Notes: a model not told the origin generated them from the letters alone. Shown: positions 43,898 to 53,052, counted from the first letter of the stretch. The stretch: DNA of 64,000 nucleotides from UBA940 sp045613745 (GCA_045613745.1 JAZLBP010000001.1:133555-197554), one strand, 5' to 3'. A program made the numbers and translations.

Positions 43898-44200
43898 ATG
43901 CATCTTACACCAAAAGAAATCGACCACTTGATGTTGCTCTCGTTGGGCGACATCGCCGGCCGCCGTCTGCGCCGAGGTCTGAAACTCAACTATCCGGAGG
44001 CTGTGGCCTTCATCACCACCGCTGCTCTCGAAGGGGCGCGCGAGGGCAAAACCGTCGAACAGGTGATGACCGACGCTGCAACTGTACTAACTCGCAACGA
44101 TGTTATGGAGGGCGTGCCCGAAATGATCAATCTGTTGCAGGTCGAAGCCGTGTTTACCGATGGCTCGCGACTTATCAGTATTCACTCGCCAATCAAATAA
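43898..44200 (+). CDS. ureA: Urease gamma subunit
   Basis: A 100-residue UreA, the smallest subunit of a three-subunit urease (urea to ammonia and carbamate). The opening MHLTPKEIDHLMLLSLGDIA and the block GLKLNYPEAVAFIT are diagnostic. The length matches the family exactly. It is followed by ureB after 9 bp and ureC further on; the separate gamma and beta genes are the usual bacterial arrangement, unlike the fused form of Helicobacter. Confidence 0.98.
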   Translation: MHLTPKEIDHLMLLSLGDIAGRRLRRGLKLNYPEAVAFITTAALEGAREGKTVEQVMTDAATVLTRNDVMEGVPEMINLLQVEAVFTDGSRLISIHSPIK

Positions 44201-44209
44201 CTTTTGACT

Positions 44210-44632
44210 ATGGACAAAAACAACACTAAAACTCCCGTCGGAGGTGTGGTTCTGGCCGACACCCCCATCGAGTACAACAAAGGACGCGCTACGGTACGAA
44301 TCACCGTGCACAACACGGGCGACCGCCCCATTCAGGTGGGCTCGCACTTCCACTTCTTCGAGGTCAACCGCTACTTGGAGTTCGACCGCGCTGCGGCGTT
44401 CGGCTGCCACCTCAATATCCCCGCCACCACGGCTGTGCGTTTTGAGCCTGGCGACAGCAAGGAGGTTGAGCTCGTAACCTACGGTGGCAAACGTCGTGTG
44501 TGGGGTTTCAACGACCTGACACGCGGCTACACCGGCACCGAGGACGACCCTTCGTACTATCCTGCGCGTGAGCGTGCCATCCGCCGAGTGACCAAGCGCG
44601 GATTCAAACACATAACTTCCTCAAAACAGTAA
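44210..44632 (+). CDS. ureB: Urease beta subunit
   Basis: A 140-residue UreB. Family blocks are IEYNKGRATVRITVHNTGDRPIQVGSHFHFFE and FDRAAAFGCHLNIPATTAVRFEPGD. Here the usual Arg-Leu of GxRLxIPAG is Cys-His (GCHLNIPA). The tail beyond about residue 105 is longer than in many homologues. The ATG at 44210 (MDKNN) is used; a TTG two codons earlier is possible. It sits between ureA and ureC, 5 bp before ureC. Confidence 0.97.
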   Translation: MDKNNTKTPVGGVVLADTPIEYNKGRATVRITVHNTGDRPIQVGSHFHFFEVNRYLEFDRAAAFGCHLNIPATTAVRFEPGDSKEVELVTYGGKRRVWGFNDLTRGYTGTEDDPSYYPARERAIRRVTKRGFKHITSSKQ

Positions 44633-44637
44633 TTCCA

Positions 44638-46356
44638 ATGGCTACAATAACACGACAAGAGAACAACAATCTGTTTGGCCCCACTGTGGGCGACAAAATA
44701 CGACTCGGCAACACCAATCTGTATGTCGAAATCGAACGCGACCTGCGCACCTATGGTGATGAGGCTGTATATGGCGGTGGCAAAACCATCCGCGACGGTA
44801 TGGGCTCGGCACCCTCAATCGGTAGCGCCGAGGGCTCGCTCGATATCGTAATCACCAACGTCACAATCATCGACGCCAAGTTGGGCGTTGTGAAGGCCGA
44901 TGTGGGTATCAAGGACGGACGCATTGCGGGTATCGGCAAGGCGGGCAACCCCGACGTTATGGAGGGTGTGACCCCCGAACTGGTTACGGGCCCCTCGGTT
45001 GACGCCATCTCGGGCGAGCACCTTATCCTCACCGCAGGCGGTATCGACGGCCACGTCCACTTCATCTCGCCCCAGCAGGCCGAAACCGCACTCTGCAACG
45101 GTATCACAACCCTGATTGGTGGTGGCGTGGGCCCCACCGACGGAACGAATGGCACTACCATCACCCCCGGCGGCTGGAACCTCGCGCGTATGTTGCAGTC
45201 TGCCGAGGAGTTGCCCGTCAATATCGGCTTTATGGGCAAGGGTAACAGCTCGGTCGAGCGCACTATTGCCGAACAAATCGAGGCGGGTGCGTGTGCCCTC
45301 AAAATCCACGAGGACTGGGGTAGCACTCCCGCTGCAATCCGCGCCTCGCTGTCGGCTGCCGACCGCTACGACGTGCAGGTGGCAATACACACCGACACTC
45401 TCAACGAGGGTGGCTATGTCGAGGATACCATTGCCGCAATCGACGGCCGCACAATCCACACCTACCACACCGAGGGTGCAGGTGGCGGTCATGCCCCCGA
45501 CCTTCTGAAAGTGGCCTCGATGGGTTGCGTGCTGCCCTCATCAACCAACCCCACACTGCCCTATGGTATCAACTCGCAGGCCGAGCTGTTCGATATGATT
45601 ATGGTGTGCCATAACCTCAATCCCAAGATTCCCTCGGACGTGGCATTTGCCGAGAGCCGTGTGCGCCCCGCAACCCAAGCCGCCGAGAACATCTTGCACG
45701 ATATGGGTGTTCTGTCGATGGTGTCGAGCGACTCGCAGGCTATGGGTCGCATCGGTGAGTCGTTTATGCGTACCATCCAGATGGCCGACTATATGAAAGG
45801 CGTGCGCGGAGCTCTGCCCGAGGATGCCGCAGGCAATGACAACTTCCGCGTGTTGCGCTACATTGCCAAGATTACCATCAACCCCGCCATCACCTATGGT
45901 ATTTCGGATATTGTGGGATCGGTCGAGAAGGGCAAGATGGCCGACTTGGTGCTGTGGGAGCCCGCCTTCTTTGGTGCCAAACCCAAGATGGTTATCAAGG
46001 GCGGTATGATTAACTATGCCAATATGGGCGACCCCAACGCCTCGCTGCCCACACCCCAGCCTATGTATATGCGTCCTATGTTCGGTGCGCTGGGTAGAGC
46101 CCGCGTCAAGAGCTGTGTGTCGTTTGTGTCGCGTGCCGCCTTCGAACTCGACATTAAAAAACGCCTCGGCTTGGAGCGCCTTGTGGTTCCCGTACACCGC
46201 ACACGCCAACTCTGCAAATCGCATATGGTGCGCAACGGTGCAACCCCTCGTATCGAGGTCAACCCCGAAACTTTCGAGGTTACAATCGACGGCGTAGTGG
46301 CCAAAGCAACGCCCGCACCCTCGTTGTCGTTGGCGCAACTCTATATGTTCAGTTAG
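44638..46356 (+). CDS. ureC: Urease alpha (catalytic) subunit
   Basis: A 572-residue UreC. All nickel-site and catalytic residues are present at an offset of five from Klebsiella numbering: His139 and His141 (DGHVHF), carbamylated Lys222 (LKIHEDWG), His251 (AIHTDTLNE), His277 (YHTEGAGGGHAPD), flap Cys324-His325 (MVCHNL) and Asp365 (SSDSQAMGR). The enzyme should be active in the cytoplasm once loaded with nickel by UreDEFG. The length is typical (about 567-573). Confidence 0.99.
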   Translation: MATITRQENNNLFGPTVGDKIRLGNTNLYVEIERDLRTYGDEAVYGGGKTIRDGMGSAPSIGSAEGSLDIVITNVTIIDAKLGVVKADVGIKDGRIAGIGKAGNPDVMEGVTPELVTGPSVDAISGEHLILTAGGIDGHVHFISPQQAETALCNGITTLIGGGVGPTDGTNGTTITPGGWNLARMLQSAEELPVNIGFMGKGNSSVERTIAEQIEAGACALKIHEDWGSTPAAIRASLSAADRYDVQVAIHTDTLNEGGYVEDTIAAIDGRTIHTYHTEGAGGGHAPDLLKVASMGCVLPSSTNPTLPYGINSQAELFDMIMVCHNLNPKIPSDVAFAESRVRPATQAAENILHDMGVLSMVSSDSQAMGRIGESFMRTIQMADYMKGVRGALPEDAAGNDNFRVLRYIAKITINPAITYGISDIVGSVEKGKMADLVLWEPAFFGAKPKMVIKGGMINYANMGDPNASLPTPQPMYMRPMFGALGRARVKSCVSFVSRAAFELDIKKRLGLERLVVPVHRTRQLCKSHMVRNGATPRIEVNPETFEVTIDGVVAKATPAPSLSLAQLYMFS

Positions 46357-46366
46357 GCTTGTGGCT

Positions 46367-46951
46367 ATGACCAAGGTCTATGACAAAATCGTAGGTAACT
46401 GCCGCAGCGAACAGTGGCGGCAGTTGCTCTCCGAGGTCAACACCTCGGTGGTGACTCTCGACAGGTGGCAGGCTCAGAAGAGCCGCTTTGTGGCCACCGA
46501 CTCGCAGGGACGTCAATATCCCATAGCCTTGCCGCGCGGCCGACACCTCACCGATGGCGACATCATCGACTATGACGCGGAGGCGGGACGTGCCGTTGTG
46601 GTGCGCCTCTGCTTGGGCGAGGTTATGGTGTGCGACCTTATGCGCCTGATTGACGCGACCTCGTCCGATGCCATCCACCGCGCTGTGGAGCTGGGGCACG
46701 CCCTCGGCAACCAACACTGGCCCGCTGTGGTCAAAAACCTGCGCGTGTATGTGCCTCTGACCGTCGATCGCAAGGTTATGGACTCTGTGATGCGCACCCA
46801 CCGCTTGGAGGGTATAACCTGGGAGTTTCAGCCCTCCGAGGAGGTAGTTCCCTACCTTGCTCCGCACGAGATTCGACGTTTGTTCGGCGGTGCGGAGCAC
46901 ACCTCGGGCACCCACTCCCACACCACCGAATGTGACTATGCCACACGCTGA
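46367..46951 (+). CDS. ureE: Urease accessory protein UreE (nickel chaperone)
   Basis: A 194-residue UreE, which delivers nickel to the UreDFG-urease complex. The N-terminal peptide-binding domain is followed by the metal-binding domain with the LGHALGNQHWPAV block (the conserved His of LGNRH). The C-terminal tail is modestly His-rich (HTSGTHSHTTE). The ATG at 46367 is used; a GTG at 46361 is two codons upstream. It overlaps ureF by 14 bp. It is 10 bp after ureC. Confidence 0.95.
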   Translation: MTKVYDKIVGNCRSEQWRQLLSEVNTSVVTLDRWQAQKSRFVATDSQGRQYPIALPRGRHLTDGDIIDYDAEAGRAVVVRLCLGEVMVCDLMRLIDATSSDAIHRAVELGHALGNQHWPAVVKNLRVYVPLTVDRKVMDSVMRTHRLEGITWEFQPSEEVVPYLAPHEIRRLFGGAEHTSGTHSHTTECDYATR

Positions 46952-47636
46952 TTCTCTCTCTCGGGTTGTACGCCTGCTGGCACTCTCCGATACGGCTTTT
47001 CCCGTGGGAGCCTTCTCCTTTTCGGATGGCTTGGAGAGTGCCGTGGCGTGCGGCGTGGTAAGTGACGCACCCTCGCTCGAAGAGTATGCCTACACCATAG
47101 CACGTCAGGTTGCCCACACCGATGGTGTGGCTGCGCTGTGTGCTGTGCGTGCCGCTGGTGTGGGTGATTTCGACAGACTGCTGTGTATAGACTCGTCGCT
47201 GATTATGGCCAAAACCTCGTTTGAAGCGCGCCTTAAAGCTGTTCGTATGGGACGACGCCTCGCCGAACTCACCGCGCGAATACTCCCCACACCTCTCGCC
47301 CAAAAGTGGCACGACGCAGTGCATGGAGGCCTTGCCGACGGATGCTATGCCACCTCGCTGGGTGTGCTCTGCTCGGCGGCAGGGGTTGCCGAGCGCGAGA
47401 TGTTTGCGGCTGTGGTGTTCGGTGCTCTGGCTACGGTGTCGGGCGCGGCGTTGAGGCTTCTGCGACTGTCGCACTTCGACACCCAGCGCCTGATGTTTCG
47501 CCTCTCCGAGCGCACCGATGCGCTGTATGCCGACGTGCGCGACCTCACCCTCGACGAGATGTACACCTTCGCCCCCGAAGCCGACATTCTGATGTCCATC
47601 CACGAACGGGGTTTCTCTCGTATGTTTATGAATTAG
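46938..47636 (+). CDS. ureF: Urease accessory protein UreF
   Basis: A 232-residue all-helical UreF, which works with UreD and UreG as a GTPase-regulating factor in nickel insertion. The block LLALSDTAFPVGAFSFSDGLE is diagnostic. The start at 46938 overlaps the end of ureE by 14 bp; an in-frame ATG at 46857 would lie deeper in ureE and add an unrelated tail. It is separated from ureG by about 250 bp that contain a dispersed repeat, which is unusual for urease operons. Confidence 0.95.
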   Translation: MPHADSLSRVVRLLALSDTAFPVGAFSFSDGLESAVACGVVSDAPSLEEYAYTIARQVAHTDGVAALCAVRAAGVGDFDRLLCIDSSLIMAKTSFEARLKAVRMGRRLAELTARILPTPLAQKWHDAVHGGLADGCYATSLGVLCSAAGVAEREMFAAVVFGALATVSGAALRLLRLSHFDTQRLMFRLSERTDALYADVRDLTLDEMYTFAPEADILMSIHERGFSRMFMN

Positions 47637-47760
47637 AACGCGTCTAAAAAGGTATTTTCTGCGGCCGCATACCGGCGGGTTTGGCTGCCGCCCTTTCTCC
47701 CAAAAGTTCTGGGAATAGAGCGGTAGCAGTAAAAGGGTCTATGACCCTTCGCCAAATCCT
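47637..47760. repeat. Intergenic mosaic element copy R8 (internal fragment) inside the urease operon
   Basis: It has only the GCCGCATACCGGCGGGTTTG and CCGCCCTTTCTCCCAAAAG blocks plus the GCAGTAGTAAAAG-like part (GTAGCAGTAAAAGGG); both terminal palindromes and the large hairpins are missing. The rest of the gap (47761-47883) is non-coding and shows a TAnnTTTG-like box only weakly. Confidence 0.75.
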
Positions 47761-47883
47761 CACATACACCCGAGTATGCTGCGGTTTGTCGAATTTCGCA
47801 AGCCTTGAAAATCCTCTTTTTATACACGTTCTTGTGGAAATAAAGTGGGGAGAAACTCCTCCCTCCAAAACCGAAAAAAAAGT

Positions 47884-48528
47884 ATGCCAAAAAATATTTG
47901 CCGAATAGGTGTTGGCGGACCCGTGGGTTCGGGCAAGACCGCCATCATCGAAGCCATAACTCCGGCACTGCTCGATCGAGGGCTCAAAGTGCTGATTATA
48001 ACCAACGACATCGTAACCACCGAGGATGCCAAGCACGTGCGACGCACCCTGCGCGGAGTGTTGCACGAGGAGCGCATCGTGGGTGTCGAGACGGGTGCTT
48101 GTCCCCACACCGCAGTGCGCGAGGATCCCTCGATGAACCTTGCGGCTGTCGAGGAGATGGAGGCTCGTTTTCCCGACTCCGACGTCATCCTCATCGAGTC
48201 GGGTGGCGACAACCTCACCCTCACGTTCAGTCCCGCGCTGGTCGATTTCTTCATCTATGTGATTGACGTGGCTGCGGGCGACAAGATTCCGCGCAAGGAC
48301 GGCCCCGGCATCTCGCAGTCCGACATCCTGGTTATCAATAAGTTCGACCTAGCGCCCTATGTGGGTGCCGACCTCGAAGTTATGCGTCGCGACTCGGCGG
48401 CTATGCGACCTGGCAAACCCTTTATCTTCACCAACTGTATGACGGGCGAGGGTATCGAGGCACTGGTCGAGATGATAATGGCAATGGCGCTGTTCGACGT
48501 CGAGGCGGCTAAAACCATAGAGCAATGA
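47884..48528 (+). CDS. ureG: Urease accessory GTPase UreG
   Basis: A 214-residue SIMIBI-class GTPase that drives nickel insertion into urease. The P-loop is GVGGPVGSGKT, followed by TNDIVTTEDA, the nickel-binding motif CPH in ETGACPHTAVREDPSMN, the switch ESGGDNLTLTFSP and the guanine motif NKFDLAP. The ATG at 47884 (MPKNICRIG) gives the normal length; an in-frame codon at 47845 would add 13 residues. Its stop overlaps the ureD start (ATGA). Confidence 0.97.
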   Translation: MPKNICRIGVGGPVGSGKTAIIEAITPALLDRGLKVLIITNDIVTTEDAKHVRRTLRGVLHEERIVGVETGACPHTAVREDPSMNLAAVEEMEARFPDSDVILIESGGDNLTLTFSPALVDFFIYVIDVAAGDKIPRKDGPGISQSDILVINKFDLAPYVGADLEVMRRDSAAMRPGKPFIFTNCMTGEGIEALVEMIMAMALFDVEAAKTIEQ

Positions 48529-49409
48529 CGACAACGCTTCCACGCCATCTGCAAAGGTATGCTACCACCGAGGAGCCTCACTCGGGCGGAGTGTTGGAGA
48601 TGACCTTCGAGCCCTCGCCGAGTGGCCGCACCGTGCTGTGTCACCTCCACCGACAAGTGCCGCTTGTGGTGCAGCAGGAGCTCTACTTCGACAGCGAGTG
48701 GCGAGAGCTTCCCTGTGTCTATATCCTGTCGAGTGGTGGTCCAAACTTGGGTGGCGACCGCTTTCGCCAGCGCATCGAACTGCGTCGTGGGGCGGTGGCT
48801 CACATCTCGACGGGCGCTGCCACCAAGGTTGCCCAAATGCCGCGCGACTTCTCGTCGGTCGATACTCTGCTCACGCTTGATGAAGGCGCCTATTTGGAAT
48901 GGCTTCCCGAGCCGACAATCCTCTGCCGCCACGCGCGACTGCACACCACCACCCGAATGGTTGTAGCACCTTCGGCCACGCTCTTTTATAGCGAAATCTT
49001 TATGGCAGGGCGCAAACACCGAGGCGAGTTGTGGGAGTTCGATCTGCTCTCGACCCACACCACCGTCACGCGCCCCGATGGCACACCCTTGTGCTCCGAA
49101 CGAATGGTGGTGCAACCCGCAGCTAAACGTGTGCGTGATGTGGGTGTTATGCGCCGCTGGGATGTGTGGGCGAGTGTGACAATCCTCACACCCAAGGAGT
49201 GCGCCGACGAAATCTATGGCGAGTTGAACTCCTCGATGAGTGGGGATGTTGCGATAGGTGTTACCCGCCTGCCGCGTGGCGCAGGACTTGCTGTGCGTAT
49301 TGTGGGTGCGGAGTCTTCGCCCGTCAAGAGTGCCGTGCGCGAGGTGTGCGGATGCGTGCGCCGCAAGGTGCAGGGCAGGGCAATGCCCGACGAGTTCCCG
49401 TGGCGTTAA
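48525..49409 (+). CDS. ureD: Urease accessory protein UreD (UreH)
   Basis: A 294-residue UreD, the scaffold that binds urease and passes nickel from UreG/UreE. The blocks YILSSGGPNLGGDRFRQRI, HISTGAATKVAQMP and LEWLPEPTILCRHARL are characteristic. It is at the end of the accessory genes (E-F-G-D order), overlapping ureG by four bases. A urea transporter follows 43 bp downstream. Confidence 0.96.
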   Translation: MTTTLPRHLQRYATTEEPHSGGVLEMTFEPSPSGRTVLCHLHRQVPLVVQQELYFDSEWRELPCVYILSSGGPNLGGDRFRQRIELRRGAVAHISTGAATKVAQMPRDFSSVDTLLTLDEGAYLEWLPEPTILCRHARLHTTTRMVVAPSATLFYSEIFMAGRKHRGELWEFDLLSTHTTVTRPDGTPLCSERMVVQPAAKRVRDVGVMRRWDVWASVTILTPKECADEIYGELNSSMSGDVAIGVTRLPRGAGLAVRIVGAESSPVKSAVREVCGCVRRKVQGRAMPDEFPWR

Positions 49410-49452
49410 ACTCCAAAACATTAGGTTATTAACAAACAAAAACGAAAAATGT

Positions 49453-50571
49453 ATGGCAAAGGTGAATGGTCTGGTCAAAGCCGACCTGAGTGATATCTTC
49501 TCGATGGAGATGATTCGTAGCCTGTTCCGCGGAGTGGGGCAGGTGATGTTCCAGAACAACGGCATTACGGGTCTGTTGTTTATGGTGGGTATTTTCTGGG
49601 GTAGCTACACCTCGCACACGGGCTACGTTGCGTGGGGTGCGGTGCTGGGTGTGGTGGTTTCGACCATCACCGGATTCCTGCTCGGACTGCCCAAAAGCCA
49701 CGGATTTCAGGGTCTGTGGGGGTTCAATGGTGTGTTGGTGGGTTGCGCCTTCCCGACATTTATGGGCAACACCCTCTGGATGTGGATTGCGCTGGTGCTG
49801 TGCGCCGCAATGACCACTTGGGTGCGCGTGGCGCTCAACAATGTGATGAAACCGTGGAAGGTAAACTCCTTTACATTCCCGTTTGTGTTGTGTACTTGGG
49901 TGTTCCTGCTTGCGGCCCACGTTATGGGTGCTATTCCGCCCACACATATGGACACTCCCGCCTTCCCGACCGAGATGTCGGCACACGTCGATGGCTCGCT
50001 GTGGTCGGTGGTTAAATATTGGTTGCGAGGCATCGCACAGGTGTTTCTGATTGACTCGTGGGTTACGGGACTGCTGTTTGTGTTGGGACTCCTTGTGAGC
50101 AACCGCTGGGCAGCATTCTGGGCCATCGTAGGCTCGGCTGTGGCGCTGGGTATAGCACTGATTTATCGCGCTCCGGGAGCCGACGTGGCCGAGGGTCTGT
50201 ATGGTTTCAGCCCTGTGCTGACAGGTATCGCGCTGGGTGCAACCTTCTATCACGTCAATATTCGCTCGGCGCTGTGGGCTCTGGTGGGTGTCATCGCTAC
50301 GGTGTTCTTTCAGGCGGCGGTGGATGTGCTGCTCACTCCGCTGGGAGTCGCTGCACTGACCTCGCCTTTCTGTATCACAACTTGGCTGTTCTTGTTGCCG
50401 CTCTTTAAGTTCAACTCCACCAAAGAGGAGGACGAAGACCACTCTATGTGGCAGGAACTCAACCGACGTCACGCCAAGGAGACCGCGCTTGCACAAAAAG
50501 CCACAGCTACACCCTCTGCCGCACCCAAATCGTCGGTTACAAGCTCGTCTGACACCCTCAAAGAGTCGTAG
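49453..50571 (+). CDS. Urea transporter (UT family)
   Basis: A 372-residue UT-family channel with about ten membrane helices in two related halves. The first half has the signature GLWGFNGVLVGCAFPTF and the second GLYGFSPVLTGIALGATFY. UT proteins form trimers that let urea pass down its gradient into the cytoplasm. The C-terminus (about residues 320-372) is a polar Lys/Ser/Ala-rich tail. The start at 49453 (MAKVNG) is chosen; an in-frame codon at 49258 lies inside ureD. It is 3 bp upstream of the nickel transporter genes. A symbol is withheld because names vary (yut/utp). Confidence 0.94.
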   Translation: MAKVNGLVKADLSDIFSMEMIRSLFRGVGQVMFQNNGITGLLFMVGIFWGSYTSHTGYVAWGAVLGVVVSTITGFLLGLPKSHGFQGLWGFNGVLVGCAFPTFMGNTLWMWIALVLCAAMTTWVRVALNNVMKPWKVNSFTFPFVLCTWVFLLAAHVMGAIPPTHMDTPAFPTEMSAHVDGSLWSVVKYWLRGIAQVFLIDSWVTGLLFVLGLLVSNRWAAFWAIVGSAVALGIALIYRAPGADVAEGLYGFSPVLTGIALGATFYHVNIRSALWALVGVIATVFFQAAVDVLLTPLGVAALTSPFCITTWLFLLPLFKFNSTKEEDEDHSMWQELNRRHAKETALAQKATATPSAAPKSSVTSSSDTLKES

Positions 50572-50574
50572 GTT

Positions 50575-51552
50575 ATGCATATGTCCGATGCTTTGGTGTC
50601 GCCTGCGGTGGCAATCCCTGCGGGCGTCGTGGCGGTGGCTCTTATGGCCATCTCCGTGGTGCGTGTCAAACGCAACTATAACCCCGTCACCCTGCCTATG
50701 ATGGGTGTGCTCGGAGCCTTTGTGTTTGCGGCTCAGATGCTCAACTTTGCAATTCCCGGCACGGGCTCAAGCGGCCACCTGGTGGGAGGTGTGTTGCTTG
50801 CGGCAATGCTCGGCCCGTGGGCAGGATTCCTGACGCTGTCGGCGGTGCTGGTGTTGCAGTGCCTGCTGTTTGCCGACGGAGGACTTATGGCGCTGGGATG
50901 TAATATCCTCAATATGGCCGCCGTTTCGTGCCTTGTGGCCTACCCCGTGCTGTTCCGACCCATTGCGTCGGGTGGGGGAGTGACTCGACTCGCAGTGGCT
51001 TCGGTCGTGTCGTCGGTGGTGTCGCTGCTCGTTGGCGCACTGCTGGTTACACTCGAAACAACCCTTTCGGGAGTGACGGCGCTGCCTACACTTACGTTCC
51101 TCGGTTTTATGCTTCCCATCCACTTTGTCATAGGACTTGTCGAGGGCGTGGCTACGGCACTTGTGTTGGTCGTGGTGCGTCGCGCCGATCCTCGGATGTT
51201 GGAGAGCGACCGAGGCGAGGTGACCCACAAATGGCGACCTGTGGCTATGTTTGCCGTTGTGGTGTGCGTGGCACTTGTGTGTGCGGGATGGATTTCGACT
51301 ATGGCCTCCTCCGACCCCGATGGCTTGGAGTGGTCTATCGAACGCACTGCGGGTGACGCCACCCCCGCGGCCGAACCCTCTGGTCTGGGCGCAGTGTCGG
51401 CCGAACTGATTGAGAACACAGCCTTGCTGCCCGACTACAAGGGCGCTATGGCAGGAGTTATTGGAGCTATGATACTTCTTGTTGTGGCCTTTGTGCTTGC
51501 GTGGATTGCGGGCAGGGCCCCGTGGCGCCGCCGACATAGCGATGGGCGATAA
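50575..51552 (+). CDS. nikMN: ECF-type nickel transporter substrate-binding subunit (CbiM/NikM-NikN fusion)
   Basis: A 325-residue fusion. Residues 1-210 are a CbiM/NikM S-component; the N-terminus MHMSDALVSP contains the conserved His2 that forms the metal site with the N-terminal amine. The C-terminal part is a NikN-like PDGLE domain (SSDPDGLEWSIERT near residue 245) followed by a last helix. Together they pick up Ni2+ (or Co2+) at the inner membrane. The urease context strongly favours nickel. Its stop overlaps the cbiQ-type gene by 11 bp. Confidence 0.93.
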   Translation: MHMSDALVSPAVAIPAGVVAVALMAISVVRVKRNYNPVTLPMMGVLGAFVFAAQMLNFAIPGTGSSGHLVGGVLLAAMLGPWAGFLTLSAVLVLQCLLFADGGLMALGCNILNMAAVSCLVAYPVLFRPIASGGGVTRLAVASVVSSVVSLLVGALLVTLETTLSGVTALPTLTFLGFMLPIHFVIGLVEGVATALVLVVVRRADPRMLESDRGEVTHKWRPVAMFAVVVCVALVCAGWISTMASSDPDGLEWSIERTAGDATPAAEPSGLGAVSAELIENTALLPDYKGAMAGVIGAMILLVVAFVLAWIAGRAPWRRRHSDGR

Positions 51553-52336
51553 GTTGCTCAGGGCGCTCGGCCGACTCACCCGCATCGAGCTCGCAACAGC
51601 CGACACCTCACCCCTGCACGCCCTTGATCCTCGCGCCAAAATCATCACCACACTGCTCTACCTCGTAGCCCTGCTGTCGGTGCCGCTGCACCTGCCTGCA
51701 CGCATAATGCTGATGGCGCTGTACCCAATCGTGATTGGGGTCGTGGGTCACCTGCGTGGACGTACAATCCTTGGCTGGTCGCTCGTGGCACTGCCCTTTG
51801 CTGTGGCTGTGGGTGCGTTCAACCCCGTGCTTGACCGAGTGCCCGTAGGCGAGGTGGTAGGGGTGGTGATTACGCGCGGATGGGTCACCCTTGTGAGTAT
51901 CATCCTGCGGGCGGTGGTTTCGGTGGCTGTGGTCGTGGAGCTTGTGCTCTCGACGGGACTCTATCGCCTCTGCATTAATGCCGGGCGCTTGGGTGTTCCG
52001 CGCGTGGTTGTTGTGTTGCTGCTGATGTTGGTGCGCTATGTGAGGGTGCTTCTGGGCGAGGCACTGAGCCTGCGTATGGCTGTGGATGCCCGCCGCCACC
52101 AACGGGGCGCTCTGCCTCTTCGGGTGTGGGCGCGTATTGTTGGGCGACTGCTTGTGCGCTCGGTATTCCGCGCCCGACGCATAGGCATGGCGTTGCAGGC
52201 GCGCGCAGGGGGCGAAATACCCCGATTCCGACTCACCTCGCGTACGTGGCAAACCTCTGATACTCTTTGGTTTGTACTGCTTGCAGTCATTATCGCCCTG
52301 CTTCGCTTTTTTCCCTTAAAATTGTTGCCGCTATGA
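51542..52336 (+). CDS. nikQ: ECF transporter transmembrane (T) component, CbiQ/NikQ family
   Basis: A 264-residue EcfT-type protein: membrane helices at about residues 35-55, 60-80, 95-112, 130-165 and 237-258, and Ala-Arg-Gly-like coupling helices in the cytoplasmic loop (MAVDARRHQRG and ALQARAGGEIP). These couple the ATPase to the S-component. It overlaps nikMN by 11 bp and the ATPase gene by four bases, so translation is coupled. The ATG at 51542 is chosen over an in-frame codon at 51479. Confidence 0.92.
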   Translation: MGDKLLRALGRLTRIELATADTSPLHALDPRAKIITTLLYLVALLSVPLHLPARIMLMALYPIVIGVVGHLRGRTILGWSLVALPFAVAVGAFNPVLDRVPVGEVVGVVITRGWVTLVSIILRAVVSVAVVVELVLSTGLYRLCINAGRLGVPRVVVVLLLMLVRYVRVLLGEALSLRMAVDARRHQRGALPLRVWARIVGRLLVRSVFRARRIGMALQARAGGEIPRFRLTSRTWQTSDTLWFVLLAVIIALLRFFPLKLLPL

Positions 52337-53040
52337 GCCACCACTTTCTCTCGTTTACTGCTGTCAACTACTCATATCCGAGTGGACTCCACGCTGTGCG
52401 CGACCTAACGCTGAATATTCCCCACGGAAGTCGTGTGGCGCTGCTCGGTGCCAATGGCGCGGGCAAATCCACTCTGCTGTTGCTTGCGGCGGGACTGCTC
52501 ACACCCTCGTCGGGCGAAATCTCGGTCGGCGGAATCCCCATCTCGCCGCGAACTATGCCTCTGGTGCGTGCCGCTGTGGGCTTTGTGTTTCAGAATTCCG
52601 ACGACCAGCTCTTTATGCCCACCGTGCGCGATGATGTGGCCTTTGGTCCTGTGAATATGGGTCTTTCGGACTCCGAGGTTGAGCGACGTGTGGAGCAGGC
52701 GCTGACGCGTGTTGGGTCGCTTCACCTTGCCGACCGCTCGGCCGACACACTCTCGGCGGGGCAGAAACACTCGGCGGCCATTGCTACGGTGCTGTCGATG
52801 GAGCCGAGCATACTGCTGATGGATGAACCCTCGGCAGGACTCGACCCTCGGGCGCGCCGACGTCTGATTCAGATACTCTCGGAGTTCTCGCACACCTGCC
52901 TGATTGCCACCCACGACATAGAAATGGCCCGCGAACTGTGTCCGCAGGCCATTGTGATGTGCGATGGAAGGGTTGTGGCCGAGGGCCTCACTTCCGATAT
53001 TCTGCTCGATGCTCCGCTCTTGGAGTCAGCAGGACTTTAA
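52333..53040 (+). CDS. nikO: ECF transporter ATP-binding subunit, CbiO/NikO family
   Basis: A 235-residue ABC ATPase. Walker A is GANGAGKST (near residue 38), the Q-loop is FVFQNSDDQLF, Walker B is LLMDEPSAGLDP, and the H-loop His is in IATHDIE. The signature reads LSAGQKHSAAIA, so the second residue of LSGGQ is Ala; most CbiO proteins have LSGGQ. FQNSDDQLF and GPVNMGL are CbiO-type. It is the last gene of the urease-nickel cluster, 12 bp from the converging nadA stop. Confidence 0.94.
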   Translation: MSHHFLSFTAVNYSYPSGLHAVRDLTLNIPHGSRVALLGANGAGKSTLLLLAAGLLTPSSGEISVGGIPISPRTMPLVRAAVGFVFQNSDDQLFMPTVRDDVAFGPVNMGLSDSEVERRVEQALTRVGSLHLADRSADTLSAGQKHSAAIATVLSMEPSILLMDEPSAGLDPRARRRLIQILSEFSHTCLIATHDIEMARELCPQAIVMCDGRVVAEGLTSDILLDAPLLESAGL

Positions 53041-53052
53041 TCTCTGTAATTG

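Noticed and set aside
50440..50600. Nickel or cobalamin riboswitch before the nickel transporter
   Set aside because: The gap between the urea transporter and nikMN is only 3 bp, leaving no room for a riboswitch.
42713..53040. Urease cluster as a recently transferred island
   Set aside because: Codon choice and GC level resemble the neighbours, and there are no flanking integrase, tRNA or direct repeats.
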